This document shows, piece after piece, positions 1-9,713 of a DNA stretch of 64,000 nucleotides (its first letter is position 1; each line of letters begins with the position of its first letter). Source of the stretch: UMGS902 sp045580835. Lineage in GTDB: Bacteria > Bacillota > Clostridia > Oscillospirales > CAG-272. The stretch covers positions 1 to 64,000 of the forward strand of contig JAZNOM010000048.1 of NCBI GenBank assembly GCA_045580835.1, given 5' to 3'. A model generated the notes under the pieces. It did no database searches. It was not told where the DNA came from and was given only the letters and a program-made list of their open reading frames with translations. The translations under genes were made by a program, and so were the position numbers.

Positions 1-2
1 CT

Positions 3-27
3 GAAAGCGCCAAGGGGCGCTTTTATT
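3..27. terminator. Intrinsic terminator at left edge
   Basis: A hairpin with arms AAAGCGCC and GGGGCGCTTT is followed by a T-rich run on the plus strand. It most likely ends a gene lying left of the window and may also serve the minus-strand AraC-type gene whose stop lies next to it. Confidence 0.6.
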
Positions 28-814
28 TTGAAAATTCTTTAGCATATTCGCGTGGCGTTTTTCCGGTTTCTATAAAAAAACGACGGTTGAAAGTTCTTAT
101 TGAAGTGAAACCGGCTTCAAGTGCGGCATCGGTCATGCTCATGCCGGTTTCGATAAGCCGCTTTGCCTCGCTAACACGCAGGGCGCCGATAAAATCCGGC
201 ATGCTGATTTTTAGTTTTGAGGAAAAAATATATGAAATATGATTTTTGCTGATATTCAACTCCTTTGAAAGAGAGTTAAGAGAGATATCATGTTTATAGT
301 TTTCAAGGCAATATAAAATAATGCGTCTTTCGGTTTCGGGCGGCGTTTTTTTACATTCCGTAAGCTTGGTTTTTGCAAAAATCTCCCCAAAAAGAATCGA
401 GAAAAGACCGAACATAATTTGTTTTTTATAGGGATGCGTTGCTTTGTTTGCGGCAAACAGTTCTTCAATTGTGTATGAGATTTTTTCTTCGCAGCCATAG
501 ATAACGGGAGTTACAATTGAATTTTTGTCAAGCATTGAAGAATAAGCTTCTGCAAAACGTCGTGGAACTATTAAAACATATGCGCTTATGTTCTTTTCAT
601 CGGTATATGAATGAATAGCGTTTGGCATTGCTATGGACAAATCGCCCTTTTTTAGCGTAAATTCATCTCCGCCTATCATGGCGTTGACTATTCCGTCTGT
701 AATATATACAATTTCAAAACTGTCATGGAAATGCGGTAGAAAATTTAAAGTGTCACGCTTCCAAAGCAGAAGCTTGTCAACTCGGTCTTCGTAAAAGGCT
801 GCCAAAACATCCAC
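23..814 (-). CDS. AraC-family transcriptional regulator
   Basis: A 263-residue cytoplasmic DNA-binding regulator. Residues 1-130 look like an AraC-type cupin sensor domain (HFHDSFEIVYITDG, then KKGDLSIAMPNAIHSY). Residues 165-260 form the double helix-turn-helix, with the AraC signature near the end (DAALEAGFTSIRTFNRRF, KTPREY). Such proteins usually respond to a sugar and control a divergent catabolic operon; here the divergent neighbour is the glycosidase/GH43 pair starting at 933, so control of that pair is inferred. The start is uncertain: the annotated codon is GTG at 814, but a GAGGTGG motif is better spaced for a TTG at 805. The regulatory role is an inference from context. Confidence 0.9.
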   Translation of the reverse strand: MDVLAAFYEDRVDKLLLWKRDTLNFLPHFHDSFEIVYITDGIVNAMIGGDEFTLKKGDLSIAMPNAIHSYTDEKNISAYVLIVPRRFAEAYSSMLDKNSIVTPVIYGCEEKISYTIEELFAANKATHPYKKQIMFGLFSILFGEIFAKTKLTECKKTPPETERRIILYCLENYKHDISLNSLSKELNISKNHISYIFSSKLKISMPDFIGALRVSEAKRLIETGMSMTDAALEAGFTSIRTFNRRFFIETGKTPREYAKEFSK

Positions 815-860
815 CTCGCAATATACCGTTATTTTTGTCTTGTAAGAACGCTTAATTGTC

Positions 861-888
861 TTGAATTATAGCACGAATGGTTTATAAT
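861..888 (+). promoter_or_regulatory. Sigma-A type promoter
   Basis: TTGAAT, a 16-base spacer, then TATAAT, 45 bases before the start codon of the glycosidase at 933. It lies in the divergent intergenic region shared with the AraC-type gene, the expected place for its operator. No clear repeated operator was found by eye. Confidence 0.6.
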
Positions 889-932
889 GTAAAGTGTAAG
901 ATGCTAACTTTTGACCAATACGGAGAATTGAT

Positions 933-2891
933 ATGATTTACTTTTCTAAAAACGGATTGACCGAAAATATAAGTGAAGCCATTGCGGTTCTGCAGGCACC
1001 GATATTTGAATCTAACGGAAAAGAAATGTCTTTTACCATGCGTGATGACGGCAGCTATTGCCTTGGAGCAATGAACGCATATGACAGCGTGGAGTATCTT
1101 GGTGACGGCTTGTTTATAGTTCACAGAAAAATTGAGAATACGGGCCGCACTGACCGCACGGGCAGATTTATTGCAGAAGTTAAAGATTGCTTTTTGGCTG
1201 ACAAAAACACAATTCCGTGTGTAATGTTTGACGGAAACGAAAAAAGCGGTGGCAAAGAACCCCACGGGCTTGAATATAAAGGAGAATACTGGACTTTTTC
1301 CTATGACAGAGTAAGTATTCCGTCATGTACGGTTACCGAGAATAAAGATACCGTTTGCGCCATGTTTGCGTCAGATGTAAATGTCGACAGTCTTGTAAGC
1401 GCATGCTCGTATTCCGTAAAAGAGGGCGGAAGTCTCGGTCACAGAATACACTATCCCGTAGTAGAAGCGCCGCTTTCTTATGTTGACCATGATGTAATGG
1501 GGCCGAGATATGATACATATATGACACTTTCTTCGGACTCGTTTTTTTCTGTAGATTTTTATGTATTTGTCGGAACACCTAAGTGGAAAAACTACGGCAC
1601 GGCAACAGTTATTGACCGCATAGAGGATATTTTTAAATTTAAGCATTCGCCCGCACTTTCGGTTAAAGAGGTACATGATGCGGCTCTTCTTCAGAGTAAG
1701 TTTTTATTAACCGATTATAACGGCGTCAAAATGTTTAGAAATGCAATGCGCAACGACCCACACAGTGATGAAATCTATGTACCGTATGTTGTTTTTGAAT
1801 GCGGTTGGTCGGGACAAAGCTTTATGCAGGCTCGCCATTTTATAGAGGAGTATATAAAAAATGGCGACAAACAACTGCTTGATGATGGCTTAAGCTGTCT
1901 TGATGCATGGGCAAAAACGCAGTTTGAAAGCGGCTTGTTTCAGATAAACTATCGCCGCTCTGTTACCAAAGAGTATCTTCCCGGAGATGTATGTAACTAC
2001 GGTTGGGCGGCGGCAGAAATGGCAAAGACGTATAAAATACTCAAGTCAATCGGTATTGCGCGCGAAGAATACCTTGCCTTTTCAAAGCGTGTCTGTGATT
2101 TTTTTGTAAATAATTACGACGAAACTACAGGTTTTGGACTCCGTTTCGATATGAACGGAACCAAAGTTGCAGACGGCGGCTCTATAGGTGGCTTTATGAT
2201 AATGGCAATGATAGAACTTTATAGAGTTTGCAGCGACGAAAAGTATCTTAAGTGCGCAAAGCGCGCCATGGAGCTTTATGCCGAGCGCGATATTGACAAT
2301 TTTGTTTGCACCGCAGGCGCTATTGACTGCGCATGCGTAGATAAAGAAACTGCATATCCGTTTATCCGTACCGCGCTTGACCTCTATGATATTACAAACG
2401 AGCCCCGTTATCTTGAAATCGCAGAAAAGGCGGCGTACTATTTCCAGTCTTGGATGTATTACTACGATGCTATTTATCCAAGCGACAGTGAATTTGAGCA
2501 AATGGGATATTACACAAGTGGCGGCACTGCGGTTTCAACGCAACATCCGGCAATTGACCCTTGGGGCGCCATTGCAATTCCCGAATATATGCGGCTTGCA
2601 AAGCATACGGGAGATAACCGCTGGTTAAACCGCGCAAGAGCGCTTTGGTGCAACACAATACTTTGTATTACCCCAAAAGGCGGTATTGTTTTTCAAGGTC
2701 ATAAACGTCCTGAAGGTATACAAAGCGAAGCGTTTTTTCAAACACGCTGGACCCGTTACCGCAAAAACTGTGAGGAGCGAGGACACCTTAACGATATGTT
2801 TGTCGGATGGCCGTCGGCTTTCAGACTCGACACTATTTACCGAATTGAAAAGGAACTGTCAAGCGACTTTTCGGTAATTGAAAAGGAGTAA
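933..2891 (+). CDS. Putative six-hairpin-type glycoside hydrolase
   Basis: A 652-residue protein without signal peptide, so probably cytoplasmic. Residues 1-215 are beta-rich, and residues 230-640 are helical with repeated aromatic, Gly and Trp motifs (FECGWSGQSFMQ, YLKCAKRAMELYA, RYLEIAEKAAYYFQSW, HPAIDPWGAIAIPEY) typical of (alpha/alpha)6-barrel, six-hairpin glycosidase-like enzymes. Substrate and exact family are not recognisable by eye. ATG 933 follows GGAGAATTGAT. The GH43/SLH gene starts 2 bases after its stop, so the two form an operon. A role in hydrolysing oligosaccharides released by the surface enzyme is inferred. A non-hydrolytic barrel protein cannot be excluded. Confidence 0.6.
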   Translation: MIYFSKNGLTENISEAIAVLQAPIFESNGKEMSFTMRDDGSYCLGAMNAYDSVEYLGDGLFIVHRKIENTGRTDRTGRFIAEVKDCFLADKNTIPCVMFDGNEKSGGKEPHGLEYKGEYWTFSYDRVSIPSCTVTENKDTVCAMFASDVNVDSLVSACSYSVKEGGSLGHRIHYPVVEAPLSYVDHDVMGPRYDTYMTLSSDSFFSVDFYVFVGTPKWKNYGTATVIDRIEDIFKFKHSPALSVKEVHDAALLQSKFLLTDYNGVKMFRNAMRNDPHSDEIYVPYVVFECGWSGQSFMQARHFIEEYIKNGDKQLLDDGLSCLDAWAKTQFESGLFQINYRRSVTKEYLPGDVCNYGWAAAEMAKTYKILKSIGIAREEYLAFSKRVCDFFVNNYDETTGFGLRFDMNGTKVADGGSIGGFMIMAMIELYRVCSDEKYLKCAKRAMELYAERDIDNFVCTAGAIDCACVDKETAYPFIRTALDLYDITNEPRYLEIAEKAAYYFQSWMYYYDAIYPSDSEFEQMGYYTSGGTAVSTQHPAIDPWGAIAIPEYMRLAKHTGDNRWLNRARALWCNTILCITPKGGIVFQGHKRPEGIQSEAFFQTRWTRYRKNCEERGHLNDMFVGWPSAFRLDTIYRIEKELSSDFSVIEKE

Positions 2892-2893
2892 GA

Positions 2894-5800
2894 ATGAAAA
2901 GAATTCTGTATGGCATTATTGCGTCGGTGATTTTAATTGCTATGTCAATTGGGCTTTCCGCTGCAGATGATTATGTTGTATATGTAAGTGATAACGGTAA
3001 TGATTTAAACGAGGGAACTACCGACTCCTCTCCGTTTAAGACGCTTGCCGCGGCGTACGACTATGTTGCAAAAGGTGGCACGGTTGTTGTATGCGGTCCG
3101 CTTACATTGAGCGGTGATGCGCTTAAACTGCCAAAATCAACCGAAAAAGTTTTAATAACGAGTAATTACGGCGGAATTGATTACGCGAAAACCAGCGGCG
3201 CTGTGCTTAATCTTTGCGGCTACACCTATTTAAACGGTGATACAGAGTTTGAAAACATAAAAATTCATGATTCAAGCACGTTTTATTTTAATCAACTTAT
3301 TTGTCAGGGAAATAACCTCACAATAGGTGATAACGTTACTTGCACAAGAGCCTCAGGCGAGTACATTACAATTATCGGCGGTCAGTATATTAATGCCGCC
3401 ACAATGACTGCCGAAGATGTTAGTTTTTACGATTATACTATAACGATTAACAGCGGCCTATGGTTTATGGTAAATGGCTCAAATAAGCGTACTTCTAACG
3501 AAAGTGCAATGGGAGCTACGGGCGGCGTAAACATTATAATAAATGGCGGCTCGTTTACCGGCAAAGCCGCAAATCAGGCGGACGCAATGATTTCTGCGGG
3601 CGGTTATGCATCACAGGATGGCGATTATTATATCGAAATAAACGGCGGCATTTTTAATACGCCTATAGTTGCTATTGCGCGCCCGGGCAACAACAGCGGC
3701 AGATATACTGCTTATTACGAGGGCGATGTTCATATAAAAATCACCGGCGGCGAGCTTCGCGGCGCAAAAGTTGCAACTGTTCAATCCGAGGCGGCCTCAT
3801 ATATAGGCGGCAACTATTCGCTTGAAATTACGGGCGGTACATTTACCGCGCTTGAAAGCATCAGTGCGGCGAGGGTACGTGGAACGGCAGCGTGCCTTAT
3901 TACAACCGATGCTTATTCCAAGGTAAGCGGCTTTGACGTAGAGGGGAACATAAAGGTTAACGAAAAGGTGGACCGCATGCCAAACCTTGCCGCAAGAGAG
4001 GGAGTTGTCTTTCTCGGAAGCGGAGAGGGGGACGGTAAAAACGCTCGTACTCCGATAAACTCACTTGAAGCCGCAGCAAGTATTCTTGGCGAAGAAGGCG
4101 GAACAATAGTCGTATGCTCGCCGATACGCATTAAAAATGCGACTTTGCCCCAAACAAACGGCAAGATAACGGTGACTTCGCTCTATGAGGGAAATGATTT
4201 TCGCGAACTTTGCGGTGCGGAAATAGAGCTTTCAGGCATTATCACACTTGGCGGCGAAACCGTGTTTGAAAACGTGGACTTCGAAGCGCGAAGCCTTGCG
4301 GCATATATTTTCTGTTGCGGAAACAAAACGGTTTTTGGTGACGGAATTAACAGCAGGATTCATACAGATGGAGGAGTAACAGAATACATAGGTATATTTA
4401 CGGGTGACAGACTTGTTACATCCTCCGACCGCGAACTTGGCAAAGCGCCGGCGCATATCACAGTAAACAGTGGAGAATGGCGTTTCTTGCGTGCAGGAAA
4501 TGAGCGGGCTCACGGCGGCACAAATACACTTCGTACCGTAAGCGGAAACAGCGTTATAAACATAAACGGCGGCACATTTCATGAGGATGTGTGTGGCACC
4601 GGAAAGAATAACCATGACGGTGATATAACATTTAATATCAGCGGTGGAACTTTTCTTTGCAGTTTGTACGGAATGGCGACTCCTGCTAATGTTGACAATG
4701 ACATGAGCGTTGTTAACGGAGATATTAAAGTTAACATAAGCGGTGGCGTATTTCACGGAGATATCGCTATGGTACAAAACAAAGCGAAGAATACGCTAAA
4801 CGGCGAGTATGCGATTAACATCACCGGCGGAGACTTTCGTGCTGTTGGTACTATTGAGGGAAGTGTAAATGTTTTAGGCAACAATTATTCGAACATTGCT
4901 GCTACGATTGATTTATCCGGTGAATGTAGTGGTACATTCTCTTATAAAAACCCGATAATTGGTTACGGTGCAGACCCCAGTGTTTATTTTTATGATGGAT
5001 GGTATTATTATGTCAGACCTTCCGCAATAGGTTCTGCGCCGTGCATACAGATTTCGCGTGCGGCAAATGTAAGCGATATCGGAAACACCACGGCAAAAAC
5101 CGTATATACAGCAGATGAAGCTATAAAGAGCATTTGGGCACCGCAGATATATTTCTTTGACGGTCAGTGGTATATTTATTTTTCCGGTGCACCGTCGACC
5201 TCAACTTCTGCGGCTCGTACTCCTTATGTAATTAAGTCAAATAGCAATGATCCGCTTGGCAGTTATACTGCACTTGGTACAATGCAAAACCTTGACGCAG
5301 GTATTCATTCATGGCTTTCGCCGAGAATATTTGAATACGGCGGAACACGCTATTACATAAGCAGTGTGTTTGTGAGCGCGGAAGATAATACATCTTCAAA
5401 ACATAAGCAAACACTTGTTATAGGAAAACTGTCTTCACCTATTTCTTTTGAAGGTGAAGTAAGCGTTATTGCCACTCCCGACAAATCATGGGAGGGGTAT
5501 GATATTATAGAAGGGCCCTTTCCTGTTTACGGAAAGGATCGCACGCTTTATATTGCATACGCTGCTAATTACGCAGATGGCGACGATTATTGCACGGGAC
5601 TTTTGAAGCTTGTCGGCGATGATTTGTGCAGTTCCTCGTCTTGGGAAAAGCAGCTTCGCCCAATGCAGCACCGTGATACTGATAATCTTGTTTTTGCCCC
5701 CGGAGCAACAGTATTTGTTCAGTCGCCAAGCGGCGAAGAGGTGTATGCGGTTTATCACGCAAAGCTCCATGCAAACAATAGGTACAACCGTTCTATATTC

Positions 5801-6490
5801 GTACAAAAACTTGAGTATAAAGACGGCGTTCCGTATCTTGGCTCACCTCCTGATATTGAAACCGAGCATGAAATAACGGTGAATCCGATGTCAATTGAAA
5901 AAAGAATAATCGGTTTCGGAGAGGGTAATGCTTTTGAAAAAACAAGGGAGTATAACGGTCAATTTACAGACGTTACTGAAAATGAATGGTTTTACAATTA
6001 TGTAAAAACTGCGTATGAATATGCTCTTGCAAACGGTACTTCCGCAACGGCTTTCAGCCCGAATAATAAGTTTACGGTTGCACAAGCACTGACAGCGGCT
6101 GCAAATATCCACGTTGCATATACAAGTGGTAGCGTTGAGAATGTATCCGGCGGTGCGTGGTACACACAGTATGTTGATTACTGTATCAAACACGGTATAA
6201 TTTTTGAAGAACAGTTTGATGATTATAACCGAAATATTACGCGCGGAGAAATGGCGGTTGTGTTTGCTGATATTCTTCCTGATAGTGAATATGAAGCGGT
6301 GCGCAGCGGCTCAAATCCGGATGTTACAGCTGATTTGGATTGCTTTAGTGCAGTGCAAAAGCTTTACAACGCAGGAATTGTCGGCGGTGACGCAGGCAGT
6401 GGCAATTTCCGTCCTGATGATGAAATTGTGCGCAGTGAAGCATGCGTAATCTTTACACGAATTGCGGAAAAAGAATACAGAGCAAAATAA
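2894..6490 (+). CDS. Secreted SLH-anchored GH43 protein with beta-helix-like repeats
   Basis: A 1198-residue exported protein with a signal peptide at about 1-24 (hydrophobic core ending SIGLSAAD). Two tandem copies of a repeat-rich module follow (about 27-350 and 365-680). Each opens with SPFKTLAAA or a variant and GGTVVVCGPL or GGTIVVCSPI, then has many short INGGSF / ITGGTF / ISGGVF rungs suggestive of a right-handed beta-helix. Residues 685-1010 resemble a GH43 five-bladed propeller (YGADPSVYFYDGWYYYV, SIWAPQIYFFDGQWYIYF, EGPFPVYG, FAPGATVF with VYHAK). The C-terminus from about 1020 holds SLH repeats (FTDVTENEWFYNYV, GEMAVVFADILPD, FRPDDEIVRSEACVIFTRI). It should therefore act at the cell wall, probably on arabinose- or xylose-containing glycans; the substrate is inferred only from family habit. 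AAGGAGTAAGA precedes the ATG. Confidence 0.8.
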   Translation: MKRILYGIIASVILIAMSIGLSAADDYVVYVSDNGNDLNEGTTDSSPFKTLAAAYDYVAKGGTVVVCGPLTLSGDALKLPKSTEKVLITSNYGGIDYAKTSGAVLNLCGYTYLNGDTEFENIKIHDSSTFYFNQLICQGNNLTIGDNVTCTRASGEYITIIGGQYINAATMTAEDVSFYDYTITINSGLWFMVNGSNKRTSNESAMGATGGVNIIINGGSFTGKAANQADAMISAGGYASQDGDYYIEINGGIFNTPIVAIARPGNNSGRYTAYYEGDVHIKITGGELRGAKVATVQSEAASYIGGNYSLEITGGTFTALESISAARVRGTAACLITTDAYSKVSGFDVEGNIKVNEKVDRMPNLAAREGVVFLGSGEGDGKNARTPINSLEAAASILGEEGGTIVVCSPIRIKNATLPQTNGKITVTSLYEGNDFRELCGAEIELSGIITLGGETVFENVDFEARSLAAYIFCCGNKTVFGDGINSRIHTDGGVTEYIGIFTGDRLVTSSDRELGKAPAHITVNSGEWRFLRAGNERAHGGTNTLRTVSGNSVININGGTFHEDVCGTGKNNHDGDITFNISGGTFLCSLYGMATPANVDNDMSVVNGDIKVNISGGVFHGDIAMVQNKAKNTLNGEYAINITGGDFRAVGTIEGSVNVLGNNYSNIAATIDLSGECSGTFSYKNPIIGYGADPSVYFYDGWYYYVRPSAIGSAPCIQISRAANVSDIGNTTAKTVYTADEAIKSIWAPQIYFFDGQWYIYFSGAPSTSTSAARTPYVIKSNSNDPLGSYTALGTMQNLDAGIHSWLSPRIFEYGGTRYYISSVFVSAEDNTSSKHKQTLVIGKLSSPISFEGEVSVIATPDKSWEGYDIIEGPFPVYGKDRTLYIAYAANYADGDDYCTGLLKLVGDDLCSSSSWEKQLRPMQHRDTDNLVFAPGATVFVQSPSGEEVYAVYHAKLHANNRYNRSIFVQKLEYKDGVPYLGSPPDIETEHEITVNPMSIEKRIIGFGEGNAFEKTREYNGQFTDVTENEWFYNYVKTAYEYALANGTSATAFSPNNKFTVAQALTAAANIHVAYTSGSVENVSGGAWYTQYVDYCIKHGIIFEEQFDDYNRNITRGEMAVVFADILPDSEYEAVRSGSNPDVTADLDCFSAVQKLYNAGIVGGDAGSGNFRPDDEIVRSEACVIFTRIAEKEYRAK

Positions 6491-6522
6491 AAAGCAAGGC
6501 AACCGAGGTTGCCTTGCTTTTA
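6491..6522. terminator. Bidirectional terminator
   Basis: A 14-base-pair hairpin AAAGCAAGGCAACC / GGTTGCCTTGCTTT lies between two convergent genes. The minus-strand gene ends at its edge, and T-rich sequence occurs on both sides. Confidence 0.85.
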
Positions 6523-7908
6523 CTCTTTTATACCGGAGAAATAGAAAACTCCAATACCCATTTCGGTAATGCTTTCAGGGAGATTGATTGATGTAAGAGA
6601 TGTGCAGTTTGAAAAAGCAGTATCACCGATTTTAGTTAATGTATCGGGCAAGGTTATATCCTCAAGCTTGCTGCAAGCAAAAAAAGCAGATGCTTCGATA
6701 GCTTCAAGATTGCTTGAAAGTTCTACTGTTGCCAGTGAAGAGCAGCTTTCAAACGCTCTTGCTCCTATAGAAATGACCGAATCGGGGATTTTTACATATT
6801 CAACGGTTGAGTTGTAAATAAAAGCTGCGAGCCCGATTTTTGTAACGTTCTTGCCGTTGATTTGCTCCGGTATTATTACATGTGTATCATTACCAAGATA
6901 TTTTAAAACAGTTACGCCGTTTTCGTTTTCTTCAAATTCATAGTCGCCTATTATAGGGCGTGGTTGTTCTTTGCCTAAAATTTCGGTAGGATAACCGTTC
7001 CAACGCGGATATGTAAAACCTTTTGCATCTTCGTTAAAATAAACTGTATATGAGACGCTGTATGCCGATATCGCATCTAAAAAATCCAGCGGTGCATCGC
7101 CACTGAAAATTACTTTTTCCAACATTTGAGCATTGTTGAAAGCAAGCTCGGATATATTCTTTACCGATGAAGGAATGGTAATTTCTTTTACCTTTGTTCT
7201 TGAAAGCAGGTCGCTTTCAACCGTAACAAGCCCTTCGTTAAGTGTCAGTTTTTCCAAGTCCTCGCACCCGCTGAACACTTGAAATTCAATAGTCTTTAGT
7301 GTAGGCGGGCAAACAAATTCCTTTATCTTTGTGCCGCCGAACATTCCGCTTGCAAGAGTTTCAACCTCGCCTCTGATTTCGACATTTTCAAGACCTGAAT
7401 ACATAAATGCGTTCCAACTGTACTCGTTGATAGCCTTTCCGGGAATTGAGATGTTTTTAAGAGAAGAACAGTATGCAAATGCGTGGTTGCCTATATGCGA
7501 GAGAGAATCGGGGAGATTTATACTTTCCAGCTTTATATAGTTTTGAAAAGTCGTATTTCCTATTGATTTAATTGTATCAGGCAGAGTAACAGAAACAATG
7601 GTATCGTTTACAAAATCGGGAATTAAATTTCTAAACCATATTTCGGTTACATCCTTGCCGTCAATTTGCGGTGGAACTACAAAGCTTGTATCATCGCCCT
7701 TATAGTTGAGAATTGTTATGCCGCCCTCTTCGTTTTCCTTATATGAAAAGTCGGAAGCGGGATTGGCAGGCGGATAATGTGAAGCGGTTTCTTCTGCCGT
7801 TTCTGCATAAGTTGTTGTATTTGAAACCGTGGTAGCTTCGAAATCTTGGCGGTCACATGAACATAAAAGCAATGATATAACGACAAGCAAGCAAAATAGT
7901 TTTTTCAT
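6520..7908 (-). CDS. Leucine-rich-repeat (BspA type) lipoprotein
   Basis: A 462-residue surface lipoprotein. The start is ATG 7908, preceded by GGAGGTTGGTTTT, rather than an in-frame upstream start at 7950. The N-terminus MKKLFCLLVVISLLLCSC is a lipoprotein signal with lipobox LLCSC. Two blocks of BspA/LRR_5 repeats follow (for example LPDTIKSIGNTTFQNY, LPDSLSHIGNHAFAYC, IPDSVISIGARAFESC, LPDTLTKIGDTAFSNC). Each block begins with the same FSYKENEEGGITILNYKGDDT-like lead-in, so it is an internal duplication. These repeats are common in Clostridia and often mediate adhesion; no enzyme motif is visible. It lies convergent to the GH43/SLH gene. Confidence 0.88.
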   Translation of the reverse strand: MKKLFCLLVVISLLLCSCDRQDFEATTVSNTTTYAETAEETASHYPPANPASDFSYKENEEGGITILNYKGDDTSFVVPPQIDGKDVTEIWFRNLIPDFVNDTIVSVTLPDTIKSIGNTTFQNYIKLESINLPDSLSHIGNHAFAYCSSLKNISIPGKAINEYSWNAFMYSGLENVEIRGEVETLASGMFGGTKIKEFVCPPTLKTIEFQVFSGCEDLEKLTLNEGLVTVESDLLSRTKVKEITIPSSVKNISELAFNNAQMLEKVIFSGDAPLDFLDAISAYSVSYTVYFNEDAKGFTYPRWNGYPTEILGKEQPRPIIGDYEFEENENGVTVLKYLGNDTHVIIPEQINGKNVTKIGLAAFIYNSTVEYVKIPDSVISIGARAFESCSSLATVELSSNLEAIEASAFFACSKLEDITLPDTLTKIGDTAFSNCTSLTSINLPESITEMGIGVFYFSGIKE

Positions 7909-7965
7909 AAAACCAACCTCCGGTATATGTATTTGTATATATGATAGCATACATATTTACAATTG

Positions 7966-9000
7966 TCAATTAGATTCGTTGGTTTTCTTCGCTTTAACTT
8001 TTGCAAGCGGGTTTTGCGCCATTGCGTTTTCCATTTGTTCGTCGCTGATGTGTGTGTAAATCTGCGTTGTGTTGAGTTGTTCGTGTCCCAATATATCTTT
8101 CAGCACGCGTACGTCTACGTTTCCGCTTTGGTACATAAGAGTTGCGGCAGTGTGACGAAGCTTGTGAACAGAATAGCCTTTGCTTTCAAGCCCTGCAAGC
8201 TTTAAGTACTTGCCAATCATCCATTGAACGGTCTTGTCGCTTATACGCTGACCTCTGCTGCTTAAAAAGAGAGCAGGCTCTGCCGATGTGCTGCTGTCAA
8301 GATTAAGATTTCTGACTTTTAGGTATTCTGAAAGCGCTTCTTTGCATGCGGAATTTAAATAAATTATTCTTTCTTTTGCACCTTTGCCGAATACGCGCAA
8401 TGAGCGCAGGGAATCGTCAAGGTCGCGCAAATCAATTCCGCAAAGTTCCGAAAGACGCATACCGCAGTTTAAGAAAAGGGTTGCTATCGCAAAATCGCGC
8501 TTGGTGTTTTTTGATTCTGTATCTGCGTTGATTGCATCAAGCAGGGCAAGACTTTCGTCAATTGAGAGAAATTTTGGAAGAGTACATTCTTTTTTTGGCG
8601 AGTCTATGTCAATTGCAGGATTTTTTTCAAGCACTTTGCGCTTTGTAACAAGATATTTGTAAAAAGATTTAATAGACGTCAGTTTTCTTGCTTTTGCCGC
8701 CCAGCCGTTTAAGCGTTCTGAGCCGGCGTAAAACAAAAATTCGTAAATTTCCTCGGTTTTTATGTTTTTTACAAAATCAAGGTCAATGGCTGTTATGTCA
8801 ATTTCTTCAAAATCATCGCCGTAGGGGGTAATACCTTCTTTTATTGCTATCATATAGCGAAAAAAAGTACGTAAATCAAGCAGGTATTCTTCAACTGTTC
8901 GAGCAGAGCAGTTTTCTATACCAAGCTTGTAACCTGCAAATTCGCGCAGAACTGCCGGTAATGTAGATTTGTCAACTTCTTGTCGTGGCTTAACGGGCAT
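7966..9000 (-). CDS. Tyrosine recombinase, XerC/XerD-like
   Basis: A 344-residue site-specific recombinase. Residues 15-125 form a SAM-like core-binding domain (EFAGYKLGIENCSARTVEEY, LTSIKSFYKYLV). The catalytic domain carries Arg in LNCGMRLSELCGIDL, Lys in GKGAKERIIYL, the HxxR box in SVHKLRHTAATLM, and the second His and nucleophilic Tyr in LGHEQLNTTQIYTHI. The gene is single and has no neighbouring mobile-element genes, so a chromosome-dimer-resolution Xer role is plausible. It is longer than typical XerC/D (about 300 residues) because of an insertion near residues 60-90. A second, phage-type recombinase lies at 53356-54543. Confidence 0.88.
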   Translation of the reverse strand: MPVKPRQEVDKSTLPAVLREFAGYKLGIENCSARTVEEYLLDLRTFFRYMIAIKEGITPYGDDFEEIDITAIDLDFVKNIKTEEIYEFLFYAGSERLNGWAAKARKLTSIKSFYKYLVTKRKVLEKNPAIDIDSPKKECTLPKFLSIDESLALLDAINADTESKNTKRDFAIATLFLNCGMRLSELCGIDLRDLDDSLRSLRVFGKGAKERIIYLNSACKEALSEYLKVRNLNLDSSTSAEPALFLSSRGQRISDKTVQWMIGKYLKLAGLESKGYSVHKLRHTAATLMYQSGNVDVRVLKDILGHEQLNTTQIYTHISDEQMENAMAQNPLAKVKAKKTNESN

Positions 9001-9090
9001 ATCGGCACCTCCGTTTTGTTCTTTCAGTATATATTATACAAAACTTTTGACAAAATTGGAAGACCTGTAGTGAAAAATTTGTGATAATAC

Positions 9091-9119
9091 TTGATAAGAG
9101 CGGTTGATTTAGGTATAAT
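9091..9119 (+). promoter_or_regulatory. Sigma-A type promoter
   Basis: TTGATA, a 17-base spacer, then TATAAT, 26 bases before the ATG at 9146. It lies in the divergent region shared with the recombinase gene. Confidence 0.65.
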
Positions 9120-9145
9120 GTAGAAAAACAACTTTGGAGAAAAAT

Positions 9146-9685
9146 ATGAAATTTTTTAAAGATAACGCTTCGATGATATCCCGAATGATAATCACACATA
9201 TAGGTATGGCTGTGTTTGGGCTTGTTCTTTTTCTTGCGACAAATTTGCAAGGTGAAAAAATCATGCTGCTTGCCGGTGCTTTTTCTGCAATATTTTACGG
9301 TGTAATTGTTTATACGACCATGTGGGAATACGGCGCCAAGGACAAGCCGGCATTTGACGCCGGCAGACTTGAAAAGGCAGGTAAACGGGGATTTCTTACA
9401 TGCCTTACGGCGGAAGCTATCTTTATTTTGGTCGCAATTGTATATTTCGTTTGTTCTTTCTTTGAGGCTACAAACGGTGTTGCCACTGTGTGCTACATAG
9501 TTGAAATACTGCTTAACAGTTGCTTTACCGGTATAATGCTTTTTGTTAAAAACACTTTTAACACTGACATGGTTATTGCACCGATTTATATTTTAGGTTC
9601 GTTAATTATCTCTTTGGTGGGTGCGTTTGGTTATGTACTTGGTACAAAAGACCTTACCATCATTCCGAAAAAAAATAAAAAATAA
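9146..9685 (+). CDS. Small integral membrane protein, unknown function
   Basis: A 179-residue protein with about four hydrophobic segments (MIITHIGMAVFGLVLFLA, IMLLAGAFSAIFYGVIVYTT, FLTCLTAEAIFILVAIVYFVCSFF, a segment around YIVEILLNSCFTGIMLF, and PIYILGSLIISLVGAFGYVLG). I do not recognise a family. ATG 9146 is chosen because GGAGA lies 5 bases upstream; an in-frame TTG at 9134 would include that ribosome binding site. It has its own promoter and terminator, so it is monocistronic. Confidence 0.75.
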   Translation: MKFFKDNASMISRMIITHIGMAVFGLVLFLATNLQGEKIMLLAGAFSAIFYGVIVYTTMWEYGAKDKPAFDAGRLEKAGKRGFLTCLTAEAIFILVAIVYFVCSFFEATNGVATVCYIVEILLNSCFTGIMLFVKNTFNTDMVIAPIYILGSLIISLVGAFGYVLGTKDLTIIPKKNKK

Positions 9686-9708
9686 AAAGCACCGGCAGGT
9701 GCTTTTCC
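9686..9708 (+). terminator. Intrinsic terminator
   Basis: Hairpin AAAGCACC / AGGTGCTTTT directly after the stop of the membrane protein gene. Confidence 0.8.
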
Positions 9709-9713
9709 ATTTG